From Pristionchus mayeri (Eukaryota > Nematoda > Chromadorea > Rhabditida > Neodiplogasteridae), in NCBI GenBank assembly GCA_036245805.1, contig BTRK01000002.1, positions 39,662,661 to 39,726,660 of the forward strand: a stretch of 64,000 bases of DNA, written 5' to 3'. Position numbers and translations under genes: made by a program. Each line of letters opens with the position of its first letter. Positions within the stretch are counted from its first letter, which is position 1. This document shows, in pieces, positions 44,575 to 55,761 of this stretch. Below the pieces are notes generated by a model. It was not told where the DNA came from and did not search any database. It saw nothing but the letters and a program-made list of their open reading frames with translations.

Positions 44575-46735
44575 TGCTACTAGAAAATATTTTGTGTCCC
44601 CGATTTCGTTTTAACTTGGTTGGAGGACACTATTGGGGGTTAGACTAAGGTCCATCCACTTGATTTGGTAGAATCTGCTCATTATCGATTTTTGTGATCT
44701 ACCTGCTACAAGAAGCATAATACGCCCCTCACGAGAGAATCGGGACAACGGGTTGACATTGAAAAATAAAATATTCACATTTATTAGTTTTTACGAATGT
44801 AGTTGAGTCGTACACTACCCACATTATTTGTTTCGAAGAAATATTGCGTCGCAGCTGCTGCAAGCTGCTGCAAAGTTGAGGCGCTGACCGTTACTTTCTG
44901 AACTTTTGACCTTCATATGTTGCTAGTTGCCCAGAGTGTTTCTATGATCATGTCAATCATTTTGGCACTAAGTATTCATTTTTCACTTTTGCGACCGCTG
45001 CAGCCGAGACACTTCGTTCCAGTTTTTAATTTGTTACTTGAATATAAAATTTTACATCCATTCAAAACCTGGCCATCTTGTAGAGCTTGAAATTCTGCAC
45101 CAAATATATTTTTGGCAGAAAAATTCCCGGGGGTCCTGGTAGTTTCCCAGAACGCAAAAAGATTTGCAATGGGCTGCAAGGGGGATATGGAGGGGTCGTG
45201 GTCGCAGGTTCGACTCCCAGCGGCGACAAAAATTGTTTTTTTTATTATTTCATCATTTTATCACATTTAAAGAAGTTTATTCATCAATTAACACCGACAA
45301 AAAATTTTGTTTCCACGGCCGGGATTCGAACCCGCGACCTTGAGATTTAGACTTCAGCCGTGCAGCCCATTGCAAATCTTTTGGCGCTCTGGGAAACTAC
45401 TAGGACCCCCGGGAATTTTTCTGCCAAAAGTATGTTTGGTGCAGAATTTCAAGCTCTACAAGATGGCCAAGTTTTGAGTGGATGTAAAATTTTATATTCG
45501 AGTAACAAATTAAAAACTGGTACGAAGTGTCTCGGCTGCAGCGGTCGCAAAAGTGATAAATGAATACTTGGTGTTAAAATGATTCACCTGATCATAGAAA
45601 CACTCCGGGCACCTGAAATATCCACATATGCAGGTCAAAAGTTCTGAAACCAACGGTCACCGCCTCTATTTTGCAGCAGCTTGCTGCAGCTACAGCAGGT
45701 CAAAAAAATCAGAAACTTAAAATAATCTTTACTAAAGTCTAGTACTACCTAGATAAGGAAGAAGCAAAAAAATTATAAATTTGAATGTCAACTCAATCTG
45801 CCGTTTTGTCCCGATTTTCTCGTGAGAGGCTTGATAAGTCGCTCAATTTTGATCGTACAGCGAACTTTTTTTTGCATTTTACTCGTATTGATATGTTCTA
45901 CAAAAGTCTCAACGTCTACAAAAATGAAGGACGTCGTCTTCATGGTTCATTTTCTCGAAAATCCGATTTTCGAGCATTCAAAAGTGCAATCGGTAGCTCT
46001 AAACAAGGCCTACAACTTCGAAATAGTCCTTACAATCGTTAAAAATTCTTCGTTTTCAAGTTATTTTCCGAAAACTGTCGAAATCATGACAATTTGAGAT
46101 ATTTCTGCTACAAATATCTCATGAAAAGCAATTCCATACTTGTACTTCATCTCAACAATGTTTTGTTACATTTGTGATCATGTTTCAAGCCATTTACCGA
46201 GGGACAGACCCGAAGAAACTCATAAATTATCCCATAACACTTGAACTGTGCATACTTTGGAACACAAGAGAGATGTGTAGAAAGAAATATACAATCCGGG
46301 GTCGAGAATCGCCCATAGTAAATCGATAGTCCAAGGACATAGATATGGACATTGATCAACATAGACACCCCCTCATTTGATGCGTAGAATCCATATTTGA
46401 AATAAAAACCACTGTATTTCACATATGTGATGGTCAAACAATATATTTCTTGATCGAAAATCGGATTTTCGAGAAAATTAACCATGAAGACGACGTCCTT
46501 CATGTTTGTAGATGTTTAAACTTTTGTAGAAAATATCAATACGAGTAAAATGCAAAAAAGTGTTCGCTGTACGATCAAAATTGAGCGACTTATGCTTCTT
46601 GTAGCAGGTAGATCACAAAAATCGATAATGAGCAGATCCGACCAAATCAAGTGGATGGACCTTAGTCTAACCCCCAATAGTGTCCACCAACCAAGTTAAA
46701 ACAAAATCGGAGACACAAAATAGTCGCCAGCATTC
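44575..46735. repeat. 2.1-kb foldback with nested foldback
   Basis: Outer arms 'tttcgttttaacttggttgg' (about 44,604) and 'ccaaccaagttaaaacaaaa' (about 46,689), through 'agtggatggaccttagtcta' on the right, cover about 130 bp. Inside is a second foldback (about 44,885-45,680) with arms around 'gagtgtttctatgatca' and 'cgctgcagccgagacactt'. A third pair ('aaggacgtcgtcttcatggt' at 45,926 and its inverse at 46,482) also lies within. Open frames here come from the arms. Confidence 0.85.
45175..45375. repeat. Pair of inverted tRNA-like 3' halves with B boxes
   Basis: Plus strand 45,200-45,230 reads ggtcgcaggttcgactccca. Minus strand (45,345-45,315) reads ggtcgcgggttcgaatcccg. Both contain a perfect RNA-polymerase-III B box (GGTTCGANTCC) within a plausible T-arm, preceded by 'tgcaatgggctgca'. 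No A box or full cloverleaf was recognised, so these are tRNA-derived relics or SINE-like modules sitting in the arms of the nested foldback, not functional tRNA genes. Confidence 0.5.
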
Positions 46736-46889
46736 CTGCATTCTTACAGGAGACATGCCGATCAAACTGAAACTCTGTTATTCCACAGTTAAATTGTATC
46801 TGGTTACGGAACTTATCTCCTAACTATTATTTGAAAATTGAATGATAATTCCACTGAATTGGGCCCCGACTATGCTTGTGAAATGTCAT

Positions 46890-47365
46890 AATTTATCTCA
46901 AGGAAACTTTGAGGATGCGGGATTCGAGCCTAGGCTGGGAACAGAAAAAAACAGAAAATTTCAGAAATAAATGATTGTTGCAGAATCACTGACAATAGAA
47001 TTTTTATAATTCATGGCTTAATCGATAGATACCCACGTCAGCTCCAATCATTCCAAGTTTCAGAACGCTATTACGATCCTCCGAATTTTCGCGATCTTTT
47101 ATCCCGAAGAAAATTTTCTGTTTTTTCTGTTTCAGAAAAAAAAACATGAAAAGTGGTGCCGCAGTTTTCAGACATTAGATTGACTTCTGATTTTTCTCAG
47201 TAGAGTTGATATGATTGAGGCGCATATATTGAACAATTGAAATACTTATTTTGATTATAAATATTTCCGGCAGCATAATTTTCTGTGTTTTTCTGGTTCC
47301 AGCCCTCGAATTTCGAGCCCACGACGTTGACGTGACGGTTTCTCTACTACTGAGTTAAGAACCCG
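46890..47365. repeat. Foldback with second tRNA-like pair
   Basis: Arms 'ggctgggaacagaaaaaaac' (46,933) and 'tttttctggttccagcc' (47,290) are inverted. Just outside each is a tRNA-like B-box relic: 'cgggattcgagcc' (left) and 'ctcgaatttcgagccca' (right). On the minus strand the right one reads as a decayed tRNA: ggttcttaactcagtagtag at its start and ctggaacc at its end could pair as an acceptor stem. Confidence 0.5.
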
Positions 47366-47435
47366 GTCCTTGTCTGCAATGGTATCTCCTTTTATGGTAT
47401 TGGGAGGGGGGAGTTCTTGCACGCATCCTTACATG

Positions 47436-47585
47436 ATGTGGCTCGAAAACGCATCGTTTTATCATTGCCATTATTGTGTAATCAGTGAAGATAGTGAAAG
47501 CACAATGATTACGAAAGTGAACATGGAGCATGGAAAATACCCAGCGCCGCATTTTCCTTGAAGAAAACACCCAGAAAACATTACA
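47436..47585 (+). repeat. Dispersed repeat, unit 2
   Basis: Direct-orientation partner of 23,323-23,480; shares 'tgtggctcgaaaacgcatcg', 'aatcagtgaa' and 'acccagcgccgc'. Confidence 0.7.
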
Positions 47586-47589
47586 AGTT

Positions 47590-48178
47590 CACGGAGGGTG
47601 AAAATATGAACAATTCGCGTATGGTTTACTTAACATGCAATTATCCGAATTTCTTTCTATTGTAGCTAACATGTCAACAATGAGAGAGAACTATGAAATA
47701 TTAAAAAAAAACACATCTCAAGAATTCGAAATCAATGTTTCTGAAACTATTTATTAAATGAGAATCCACCGATTGAACCAAAAACGTATAATTATATTTA
47801 TTCTTTGAAATACCCAGAAATGGGACTTTTTTTATTCTTGTGGGTTGTCATTATATTTTGACTCCATGGTGCAATTGTAGATCAACATCGTATCTGTTTC
47901 AATGTTATTCATTTTGCAACTCACCTCTTCGCTCAACATCTTGTATATTATCTTCAACTAGTGGAGTTTAAGTGGCGATCAACCCTACGTACTGTCACCC
48001 GTAAACATTTCCTCAGCAGCACACGTCCTCACCCTATAAATGCGCAAATTGCAGAATAACATGCAATTTAGATTCCTTCTGTTTACATACTGTCTAGATC
48101 GTCACTAGGTCGACTGAGAAGTAGAAGTGACGTCATAGTTTTCATTGAATCTAGTGTCCTAGAACAGTTCCAGTATAT
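47590..48178. other. Intergenic, no gene seen
   Basis: AT-rich; contains near 48,127 a half-arm related to the hairpin at 1836-1921. No gene supported. Confidence 0.35.
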
Positions 48179-48186
48179 GAGGAGAG

Positions 48187-48686
48187 GGGGGGTGACAAAA
48201 GCCGAACCGACAAAAGCCCAACGGATCACCATTCACTGGATATTTGAGGTGGCATCTTGGGAGTTGCTTCATTGCTACTAGTATGTGCTACACTACATCA
48301 CTCTGATTAGATCGTCTGACTAGGCGATCCTGAGTTTCACTCTCCATCACCGTTCATGGTCCAAATTTGTGAATTTCATCCGATAATCATGGTTCCATAA
48401 ACACCAAATACAGTAACAAATCGATAATAACATACCTCAGGAGGCACTCTATTCCAGTAACATTGGCATCGATTTGTTACTGTATTTGGTGTTTATGGAA
48501 CCATGATTATCGGATGAAATTCACAAATTTGGACCATGAACGGTGATGGAGTGTGAAACTCAAGATCGCCTAGTCAGACGATCTAATCGAGTGATGTAGT
48601 GTAGCAAACTCCCAAGATGCCACCTCAAATATCCAGCGAATGGTGATCCGTTGGGCTTTTGTCGGTTGGGCTTTTGTCACCCCCCC
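48187..48686. mobile_element. 'G6TGACAAAAG' foldback MITE, copy 2, perfect 8-bp duplication
   Basis: Opens ggggggtgacaaaagccgaa and closes gggcttttgtcacccccc. Identical octamers GAGGAGAG flank it at 48,179-48,186 and 48,687-48,694. The arms are near-perfect over their whole ~250 bp. It ends 38 bp before the ATG of the Cys-rich secreted gene, so it forms its proximal 5' region. Confidence 0.92.
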
Positions 48687-48724
48687 GAGGAGAGTATTGC
48701 GATATATAATTTCTCGAATTACAG

Positions 48725-51713
48725 ATGTTCAAAATCGTTGTGCTATCGGCTGTCGTGATTCTCGTTTTTGGTGCTGAACCGGAAATGCAAACTCAATGCA
48801 TGTGCAAAGACTTCGATCCTTGCTACGAGAAAGCAGCAGACACAGTGCTCAAGTGCACTGACAAGTACGTGTGCTGAATTCGAGAAACGATGCCACACTT
48901 CTTCATCCATCGCACTCTCCCATTGCTAAAATGAAGAGACTGTGACCCGAATTACGATCTCTATACCAGTGGGGAAATTTTTCATGTGATGCACACTTTC
49001 GCTTTATGTGGGGAGAGATCAGAAAGTGAGAGAAAAACCCTGTGAGAAGGTGTTCGAGCCTAAGTGGCCGCTATCCCATGATCAGTATAGAATCGCAACA
49101 AATCTTTTAGAGATCATAATCGGAACGTGCATACGTATCGATCATAGTCGGAACGGAACAAGTATAGAATCCCAAGTCGGAACGTATATCCCCTTCACTC
49201 TATTTTTAAGATCGTATATCCCCTTCACTCTATTTTTAAGGGCATATACGTATACTTGTCTGTTCTTGGGATGTTGGCCACTTTGACTTGACTCCTATCA
49301 CAGAGTCACAAAAGAGAAAGGCTCAGAATGAATAGAGGCAATGTGGCGAAGCCATCTTAACACACATTAAAAATATTTAGATGCAAGCATCTTCTCGTCG
49401 ATTTGGGCGCCGATTACACAGAGGCGCGCAAATGTGTGTCCGTCCATCAACCAAAGATTCAAAAAGCAGCGGAGTGCGCGCGAAAGTCTCTCGGAGAGAT
49501 GTAAGTCACTGCATATTACTAGAATTGTTAATGGTATTGGCCATGTAAACAATGCTTGTTGTCCGCTCATTGCGTAGTAGTTAGGATTAGGATTCCGGAA
49601 TTGGGAGTAATTGGGCATCTTTTGAATCATTTCTGGATATGCTTCATGTACACTATTTAGCTGAAATATATCAAACATGTGAAACACATCCGAAGTGATT
49701 CAAAAGCCCAATTACGCCCAATTCCAGAAACCCTAGTTAGGATGATCTCCAAAAATAATCAAAAATAGTAACTGCTAAATAGTTCATTCAGCCAGTTATT
49801 TCATTGCAGGTGCACGAACAAGCAGGATCAGATGGTGAAGAAATACTATCCCGAGAATCTCCAACTCGCCGCAGTCACTGAGCTCATGGCGATGGCTAAG
49901 AAATCCGGACTGCTGGGAAAGAGCATCCCGATGCTTGACGTGAGATAGTGATGACAAATCGGCGCGTACTCTCCTAGTGTCCTGAGCTCTCTCGTCGGCC
50001 TGGCATAGCGAGAGAGCGCATGAAATGAAGAGAGTGCGCGCCGATTCCCGGTTACTAATGTGAGAAATTTCGAATGATGTGAGCCCATCAGCCGAACCAA
50101 TCAGCTTGATGATACATGTTCAATGTCGTGCATGCAAGATGCGTATGTTAATCCGTGCGAAATGTATCATCCATTAATGCCGCATTTTAAAGTTCGAATA
50201 TGATTCAGATGGGCTAAATGATATTTTAAGACACTTGCTCAGCAAATTCGAGGAGCTGCCCGTTATGGCCGGACTTAGTGTTGGAAAAGTTCTCTGATCC
50301 GGACACAATTTTTTGTGGGTGCCCTCAAGTATGGTGATAGCTGTTTGCCGCATCATTTGGCGTTGGGTTGTGAAACATATTTTGGTGGATTTTTGAAAAT
50401 CGAAAATTTTTTTTTTCTTCAAAATTGTGGAAAAACACTTTCAGGACCAAATTTGATGTGGATTCCCATCGCCTCACAACAAATCGCCTAATGATACCCC
50501 AAAAAAGTGATCACCATACCGGGGGCACCCGCAAAAAATTTGGTTCCGGATCAGAGACTTTTCCAACACTAAGTCCGCCCTTTCCTCGATATTTACTGAG
50601 CCAGTGTCTTAAGAAACATGTACCTAAGCTAAAGTGTGTAGAAAACTGAAAAGTTAAGAAAATCACACTTTAAATTTCAGCAATCTAGAAAGGCAGCTCA
50701 CTGCATGATCAAGTGCACGGCCACAACGGACTGCTCGAGAAAGCTCAAGTGCGCAGTGGAGATGCCCCCTGACAACGTCGCCGTCGCCAAGGTACGATCT
50801 AGAATGGGTAGTGGACAAAACGGCAATGGAGAAAACGGCAAATGAACGCCGTTCGCTTGCGATTCAAGGTAGCGACTTGGGAATTGTTTCATTGTTACCA
50901 GTGTGTGCTCCCCTACATTTGCATATGCAAATCTTGCTACCAGGCGATCTTGAGTTTCACTCGATATATATTAATAGTAGGTCATGGTACAAAATTGGGA
51001 ATTTGAGAGGAATAACATAGTTATCTAAACACCAAATACCGTAACCAATCGATAAATATATTACTTTATTACAGTAGATAGTGGGGTACTGAAATAACGA
51101 TTGGTTACGGCATTTGGTGTTTATCTAGCCATGCTTTTCCTCTCAAATTCCCAATATTGAACCATGAACATAGATATGGAGTGAAACTCAAGATCGCCTG
51201 GTAGCAAGACTTACATATACAAATGTATAGGAGCACACACTGGTAACAATGAAACAACTCACAAGTCGCTACATTGAATCGCAAGCGAACGGCGTTCATT
51301 TGCCGTTTTCTCCATTGCCGTTTTGTCCTCCACCCTCTAGAATTGACAATTTTAGAAAATAGAGTGAGCATGTTAGATTGTTCTAGAACGTTACAAACTG
51401 AGTACACTGCTCGAAATATTAAAAATGCCCAATCTTAGAGTATACGATTTAAAGACTTCGAGCATTTAAAGATTTAGAGAAGAGATTTAAAGAGTAATAG
51501 TAAGAATCTTAAATAGTAATAGTAGGATTAAAGAGTAATCGTAAAGAGTAATCTTAAGAGTAATAGATACCCATTTGCCCTTTTCAGGTGAAGAAGTGCG
51601 CGATCTCCTCTGGGTTCACAACTCCGGTAGCACGCGAGATTTGCACTTGTCTGGAGAAATCGGGAATCAAGCAACTCGAAACGATCTGCCCCTCACTCGA
51701 AATCACGGAGTAA
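48725..51713 (+). CDS. Secreted Cys-rich protein, 208 aa, five exons
   Basis: Exons 48,725-48,864, 49,381-49,500, 49,810-49,939, 50,681-50,791 and 51,588-51,713 add to 627 bp in a single open frame, with consensus splice sites and matching phases. A signal peptide (MFKIVVLSAVVILVFGAEPE) is followed by cysteine-spaced helices: QCMCKDFDPCYEKAADTVLK, CKHLLVDLGADYTEARKCV, a central Lys/Met-rich part, AHCMIKCTATTDCSRKLKCA and a last exon with CAISSG...REICTCLEK...ICPS. Regular C-x2-3-C pairs in each exon suggest an all-helical disulfide-bonded secreted protein. I do not recognise the family. Three of its four introns carry inverted-repeat elements. A relic of its last exon is at 29.4 kb. Confidence 0.8.
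48872..48963. mobile_element. Diverged MITE family 1 copy in intron 1
   Basis: 'gaattcgagaaacgatgcc' at the left, and reverse-complement 'gatcgtaattcgggtcaca' at the right, correspond to the two ends of the 26.6-kb copy in opposite orientation. Target duplication not evident. Confidence 0.6.
49195..49255 (+). repeat. Tandem duplication, ~30-bp unit
   Basis: 'gtatatccccttcactctat' plus 'ttttaag' occurs twice in direct succession in intron 1. Confidence 0.85.
49957..50046. repeat. MITE-like hairpin in intron 3
   Basis: Ends 'aatcggcgcgtactctc' and 'gagagtgcgcgccgatt' are inverted; the centre has 'gctctctcg' and 'cgagagagc'. It resembles the CTCTC/GAGAG-centred MITE families 1 and 2 in style, not in termini. 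Confidence 0.7.
50205..50632. repeat. Foldback element in intron 3
   Basis: Left 'gacttagtgttggaaaagt' (50,272) pairs with right 'acttttccaacactaagtc' (50,557); 'gatccgg' and 'ccggatc' follow the same symmetry. Arms about 190 bp. Confidence 0.85.
50806..51335. mobile_element. GGACAAAACGGC foldback, 530 bp, perfect 8-bp duplication
   Basis: Opens gggtagtggacaaaacggca and closes tgccgttttgtcctccaccc. Octamers TCTAGAAT flank it exactly at 50,798-50,805 and 51,336-51,343. The interior shares blocks with the two G6TGACAAAAG elements (such as 'ttgtttcattgttac' and 'aggcgatcttgagtttcact'), so it is a related family with changed termini. It lies in intron 4, 7 bp from the donor site. Confidence 0.92.
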
Positions 51714-51980
51714 ACAGTGGCTCTCTCCCCAAGCCCTCTCTTTTGACTCTCTCTCCCTCTTCCCACACTTTCTTTTTGAACAACATTTGCGAACTCGTCG
51801 TTTGTTCGAGAAAGCTAACCGCATGTTCTGTACTTTTTTTCTTGAGTTCCATACAAAATTCATAATCGAATAAATCCATTTTGACAACTTTTTAAAATAA
51901 TAAATGTCACATTGAACAATGAAACAATTACATTTATAGTGAAACACGTAGTTTCGTCTATGTAGATAATACAAATTGTA

Positions 51981-52091
51981 TGCTCTAGCGAGCAATGGTC
52001 TGACTCTCTTCAGTCTGGACGCTCTATCACCGGTCAGAGATACGAGAGAACGTGCAAACGGAAGAGATCAAGACCATTGCTCGCTCTAGCA
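51981..52091. mobile_element. MITE family 2, copy 3, at the stop codon of the VWA gene
   Basis: Arms 'agcaatggtctgactctctt' and its inverse ending 'gaccattgctcgctctagc'. The right arm overlaps the TAG (52,086-52,088) that ends the VWA gene, which may therefore be supplied by the insertion. Confidence 0.75.
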
Positions 52092-55000
52092 CATCCGCAC
52101 TTGCACTTGATCGAGCATAACCTCTTCGAGTTCCTGCATCGTCAAACGATTAGGATAATGTGGTGTTAAAAATCGCGAGTTCGATCTTTGATTTTAATTA
52201 TTTTTCCATATCTCCATTCCCTGAAGAGCTAGCGACTTGAAACTTGGTTTTTGGGGTTCACAGGGTCGGGAAACCTTATAATCTCAGTTTCAAGTTTCAT
52301 GGATATATGAAATTGCGGGAATTCTAATCAAAGATCAAACTCGCGATTTTTAACATCGCATAAGAGATGAAGAGCAACAAAGATAGATAGGGGCATTGGC
52401 ATAGATAATGGGGAGTGAAAAAAGTAGTATCTCACTGCAAAATGCTCAACACTGAGCTCATCATCCTCAGAGGTGATTTGGTGCATGAAATTCACAAACT
52501 TTGACTCTAGTTGCCTTCCAACGTAGATAGTGATGATTTTGGCTTCTAAATAATCAATTCGATTCTTATGCTCGTTTTAGAACCTCTAAATTCATGGATA
52601 CTATCGAAACTATGTTGACAATTAGAGACATGACAGTGATACCGCCACGCATCCTCTCACATATTTTTTTTTGATAATTTGGTTATTCGATGTGATTGAG
52701 GGGACATAAAGGACTCCATGTCTTGTCTCGAATGGTAAATCATATTCCAAACTCTTGAGCTTACTATGGGATTCACGCATATCACTTGACTCCTTTTATG
52801 AGATCCTTGATAATGCACTCGTCTTGATGTTCTTCCCAATAAATTTCTAAAAAAGGTACAATTTAGAAATGTGTTTATAATTTAATTTTTCGTATACTTT
52901 TGTAATCAGAGTAGCAATTGTTTGGGCCTCCATCGGTGAAAAGAATTGTTACTCTACTGTTTGTGGAATTGTTCAAGGCATATACCTGGGAGCAAATCAG
53001 TAATTATGAGTGTATTAATTATCCTTTAGAGCTTACATAATTTGCGGCTTTGAGAGCCCTGGGAGTATTTGTCCCTGCTTCCTGAGCTATCAGACTCTTC
53101 AGTTTCCCTATTTCGTCTTTGTTTCTCATGAATTTTATTATTTCACTCGTTGATGTTTTGGGTTCAAGTGAAAATATTTGCTTAGCTTCAGCACCAAACA
53201 CAATCAATGAAAATCTGTAAGATAAAACTGATATGTATGAAGTTTACCAAATAAAACCGCCATAGTAAAGTAAACTCACCGATTATTAGAATGATCAATG
53301 TCAATGAATTTTAAAAATTCGTTGAGAAAGTCGTACATTTTATCTGCCGCTTCTGGCTTAATGGAGTCAGATATATCGAATAATATCACATAGTCTTAAT
53401 GTTGTTAGTTATTATATTCGAAATTAACAAAAATTTGTGTTTTGAAACATAATTTTAAGGCCGCTTCAACCCGGAAATTCAACGGTAAATCAACGGAAAT
53501 TCAACGGCATTATGCTGTGAACAGTGTTTCTGCCTAGATGCATTTTCTAGTCAGACAAATTGACCAGAGCGGTATGTCTAGTCGAAAAAGAGAGGGAGAC
53601 GAACCCTCTCCCCTCTCCCCTCGTTTTAAAGGAGGAGTAAACTCAAAATTCAATTTTTGAAGCTATCATATACACTACCTAGAGCTCCACAACGATAAGA
53701 AGCTCCGAAATTTTCACATTGATATATTCATTCCGAACAGAGTTATAGCTAGTTGGCTGGGAGCCAGATCAGGGAAAGCTCAGGGAAGGCGGCGAGATAG
53801 CACGCGACATGAAGAGAGTGCGTCACTAGGTGAAACATATTCCAACCGGGCGCGCGTTTGCATTTACTCCTCCTTTAACCGACGCCGATTGAGCAATTTC
53901 GAGTGAATAGATCAATTTATATTCAATTCCCCCTGCCAATTTCAATTTTCATACCTCACCACGCGAGATCGGACGTGCGAATTGAGAATGACCGGTGATG
54001 AGAGGGAGAGCGAAATGAGAGGTGGTGAGGGTTCGTCTCCCCCTCATTTTCGACTAGACATACCGCTCTAGTCGATTTGTCTGACTAGAAAATGCCTCTA
54101 GGCAGAGAAACTATTCACATCATAAAGCCACCTTGGAGGTTAATTCAAGTTGTATTGTCTTAGTTGTTTTGTCATCATACATTGTATTAACCTGTTCCAT
54201 GCGTCTTCGTGTTATTACACTGGCTACATATACTTCCAGCTATTTTGCCGTGTTGACCGGACAAATCTCGGAATCCTCTCAAACAACCACAAACGAGCTG
54301 TCAATTACACTGGTAATTGTCAAAATGAAGCTAGGGCAACCTCATTTTCACTATTTCCATAGCATTGGCCCGTCTGCGAGCAAGTGTATGGGCAAGGATT
54401 CATGCGGTCCTCGCCTTAAAAACAATTAAATATTTCTACTAACCAGAATCTACTCACTCATAGGTCGGCAAATCAATTCTCCGCTGAATTTGTCGTTCTT
54501 TTCATTATCCACGACCACCAATTCTGCCTGGCCGTTTGTGAAATCACACCGGACTTGCCGCTTTAATCAAGCTATTCGTCACTACATCTACATCACTCAA
54601 ACTTACTGTCACCTTAGTGACGTCAAACGCATATTTCCGTATACACGTGTAGATCATATTGACGGAATCGTAAATTGGTGTGACGCATTCTGAATGTGCT
54701 CAGTTCTTTGTTTTCATTCTCTCTACTTTCACACGCCGTTACATTCGTTACCAGTGCTCTGCATGCTTCTTTCTCTGCAAAAGATAAGTGATTCATGAAA
54801 GAATAGAGCGATTTCACGTTTATCTTCCTTCAAGCGTTCGTCACACTTTTCGCCACCAACATTACGATGTTCTTGCATTTTTAGAAGCCGCTGAAACAAA
54901 ACTTTTTGATTGCTCTAAGAAAAATGGAATACCTCAAGTAAGAATTTATCTGCCATCAGTTTGCTCTCCGTTTCTACAGCATAGGTGTGCAGATTAGTTT

Positions 55001-55286
55001 CATATTTCGAAAAGAAGTCATGATTCTGAATTAAAAATTACTCGTGGAAATCCAATTTACAAGTACGTCTTTCAGATTTCCTTTGAGGTCGGAAATCAAC
55101 TTGATCAATGGTTGCCTTAGAATCGTCAAGTAGCATCTGTTCACCTGTGGGTGAGGGAATTTTATTCAAATTTGTGTATATATTTTATAAATAATTTGTG
55201 TACATTAACTTACAATCAGTCGACAGTTCTTTGCATGATCGAGCAGTTGTACCATCTACTAGAAGAAGCAGAAGTAAGGGCCACAT
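52086..55286 (-). CDS. Secreted von Willebrand factor A-domain protein
   Basis: Minus strand. Exon 1 from ATG at 55,286 is a signal peptide (MWPLLLLLLVDGTTA, then RSCKELSTD). Following exons read DDSKATIDQVDF, FFSKYETNLHTYAVETESKL, MQEHRNVGGEKCDERLKEDK, ECVTPIYDSVNMIYTCIRKY (54,690-54,600) and GQAELVVVDNEKNDKFSGEL (54,530-54,450). The VWA domain then follows. About 53,395-53,280 encodes YVILFDISDSIKPEAADKMY, with the metal-binding MIDAS motif D-x-S-x-S. About 53,207-53,030 encodes LIVFGAEAKQIFSLEP and TNTPRALKAANYV with the MIDAS threonine. About 52,990-52,900 encodes RVTILFTDGGPNN with the MIDAS aspartate. 52,560-52,450 encodes AKIITIYVGRQLESKFVNFM, and 52,133-52,086 the short final exon. 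All metal-ligand motifs are present, so ligand binding is plausible. Nematode secreted VWA proteins act in extracellular adhesion or immunity; the role here is inferred. Confidence 0.7.
52163..52358. repeat. Inverted-repeat element in last intron of the VWA gene
   Basis: Ends 'tgttaaaaatcgcgagttcg' and 'actcgcgatttttaaca' are inverted; 'gatctttgatt' and 'aatcaaagatc' extend the match. Confidence 0.8.
53515..54128. repeat. Foldback element in an intron of the VWA gene
   Basis: Arms 'gcattttctagtcagacaaa' (53,549) and 'tttgtctgactagaaaatgc' (54,080), with 'gcggtatgtctagtcga' and its complement, span about 95 bp each. The centre is GC-rich and unrelated to the arms. Confidence 0.85.
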
Positions 55287-55761
55287 GAGGAATGCTTTTT
55301 GATTATCATTCCCTTCGTTTAATAACCCTTCATCGTGAGAAAATCCATGCAAAAATATGCCAAATCAGTGGAAAAACTGTAAGAGCGGAATTGCAACATG
55401 CCAAATGACGATCCACAAATTCATTGTTTTCGAGTTCTTTACTCACCAGAGTACGATGATGTTAGTTAAAACAATATTGACATAGTTCGCACATGTACAA
55501 TTTGTGGATATTCTCCATCCTTCGACAAATAACAAATTTAAAACAAATAAACATTTTAATGTTAAAACTTTATGAACAATATTATACAAGCCCAAAAAGA
55601 ACAAATGGCAATGCGAACCAATATTTATGTAACTAACACATTGTATTGATTTGACACATATATTATGTTGAGCGAATACTTTCTGACAAAGAGACATCGG
55701 TTTCAGTATGAATAACTTGAAAAGCAATTATGGCTAAATATTTGAAATTCTGGATAAATAC

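Noticed and set aside
45087..45563. Pair of near-identical 67-codon frames on opposite strands (MQPIANL...)
   Set aside because: Products of the inverted arms of the nested foldback at 44.9-45.7 kb.
47300..47365. Possible functional tRNA gene on the minus strand
   Set aside because: An acceptor-like pairing and a D-arm-like stretch exist, but no five-pair anticodon stem and only a decayed T arm; treated as a relic.
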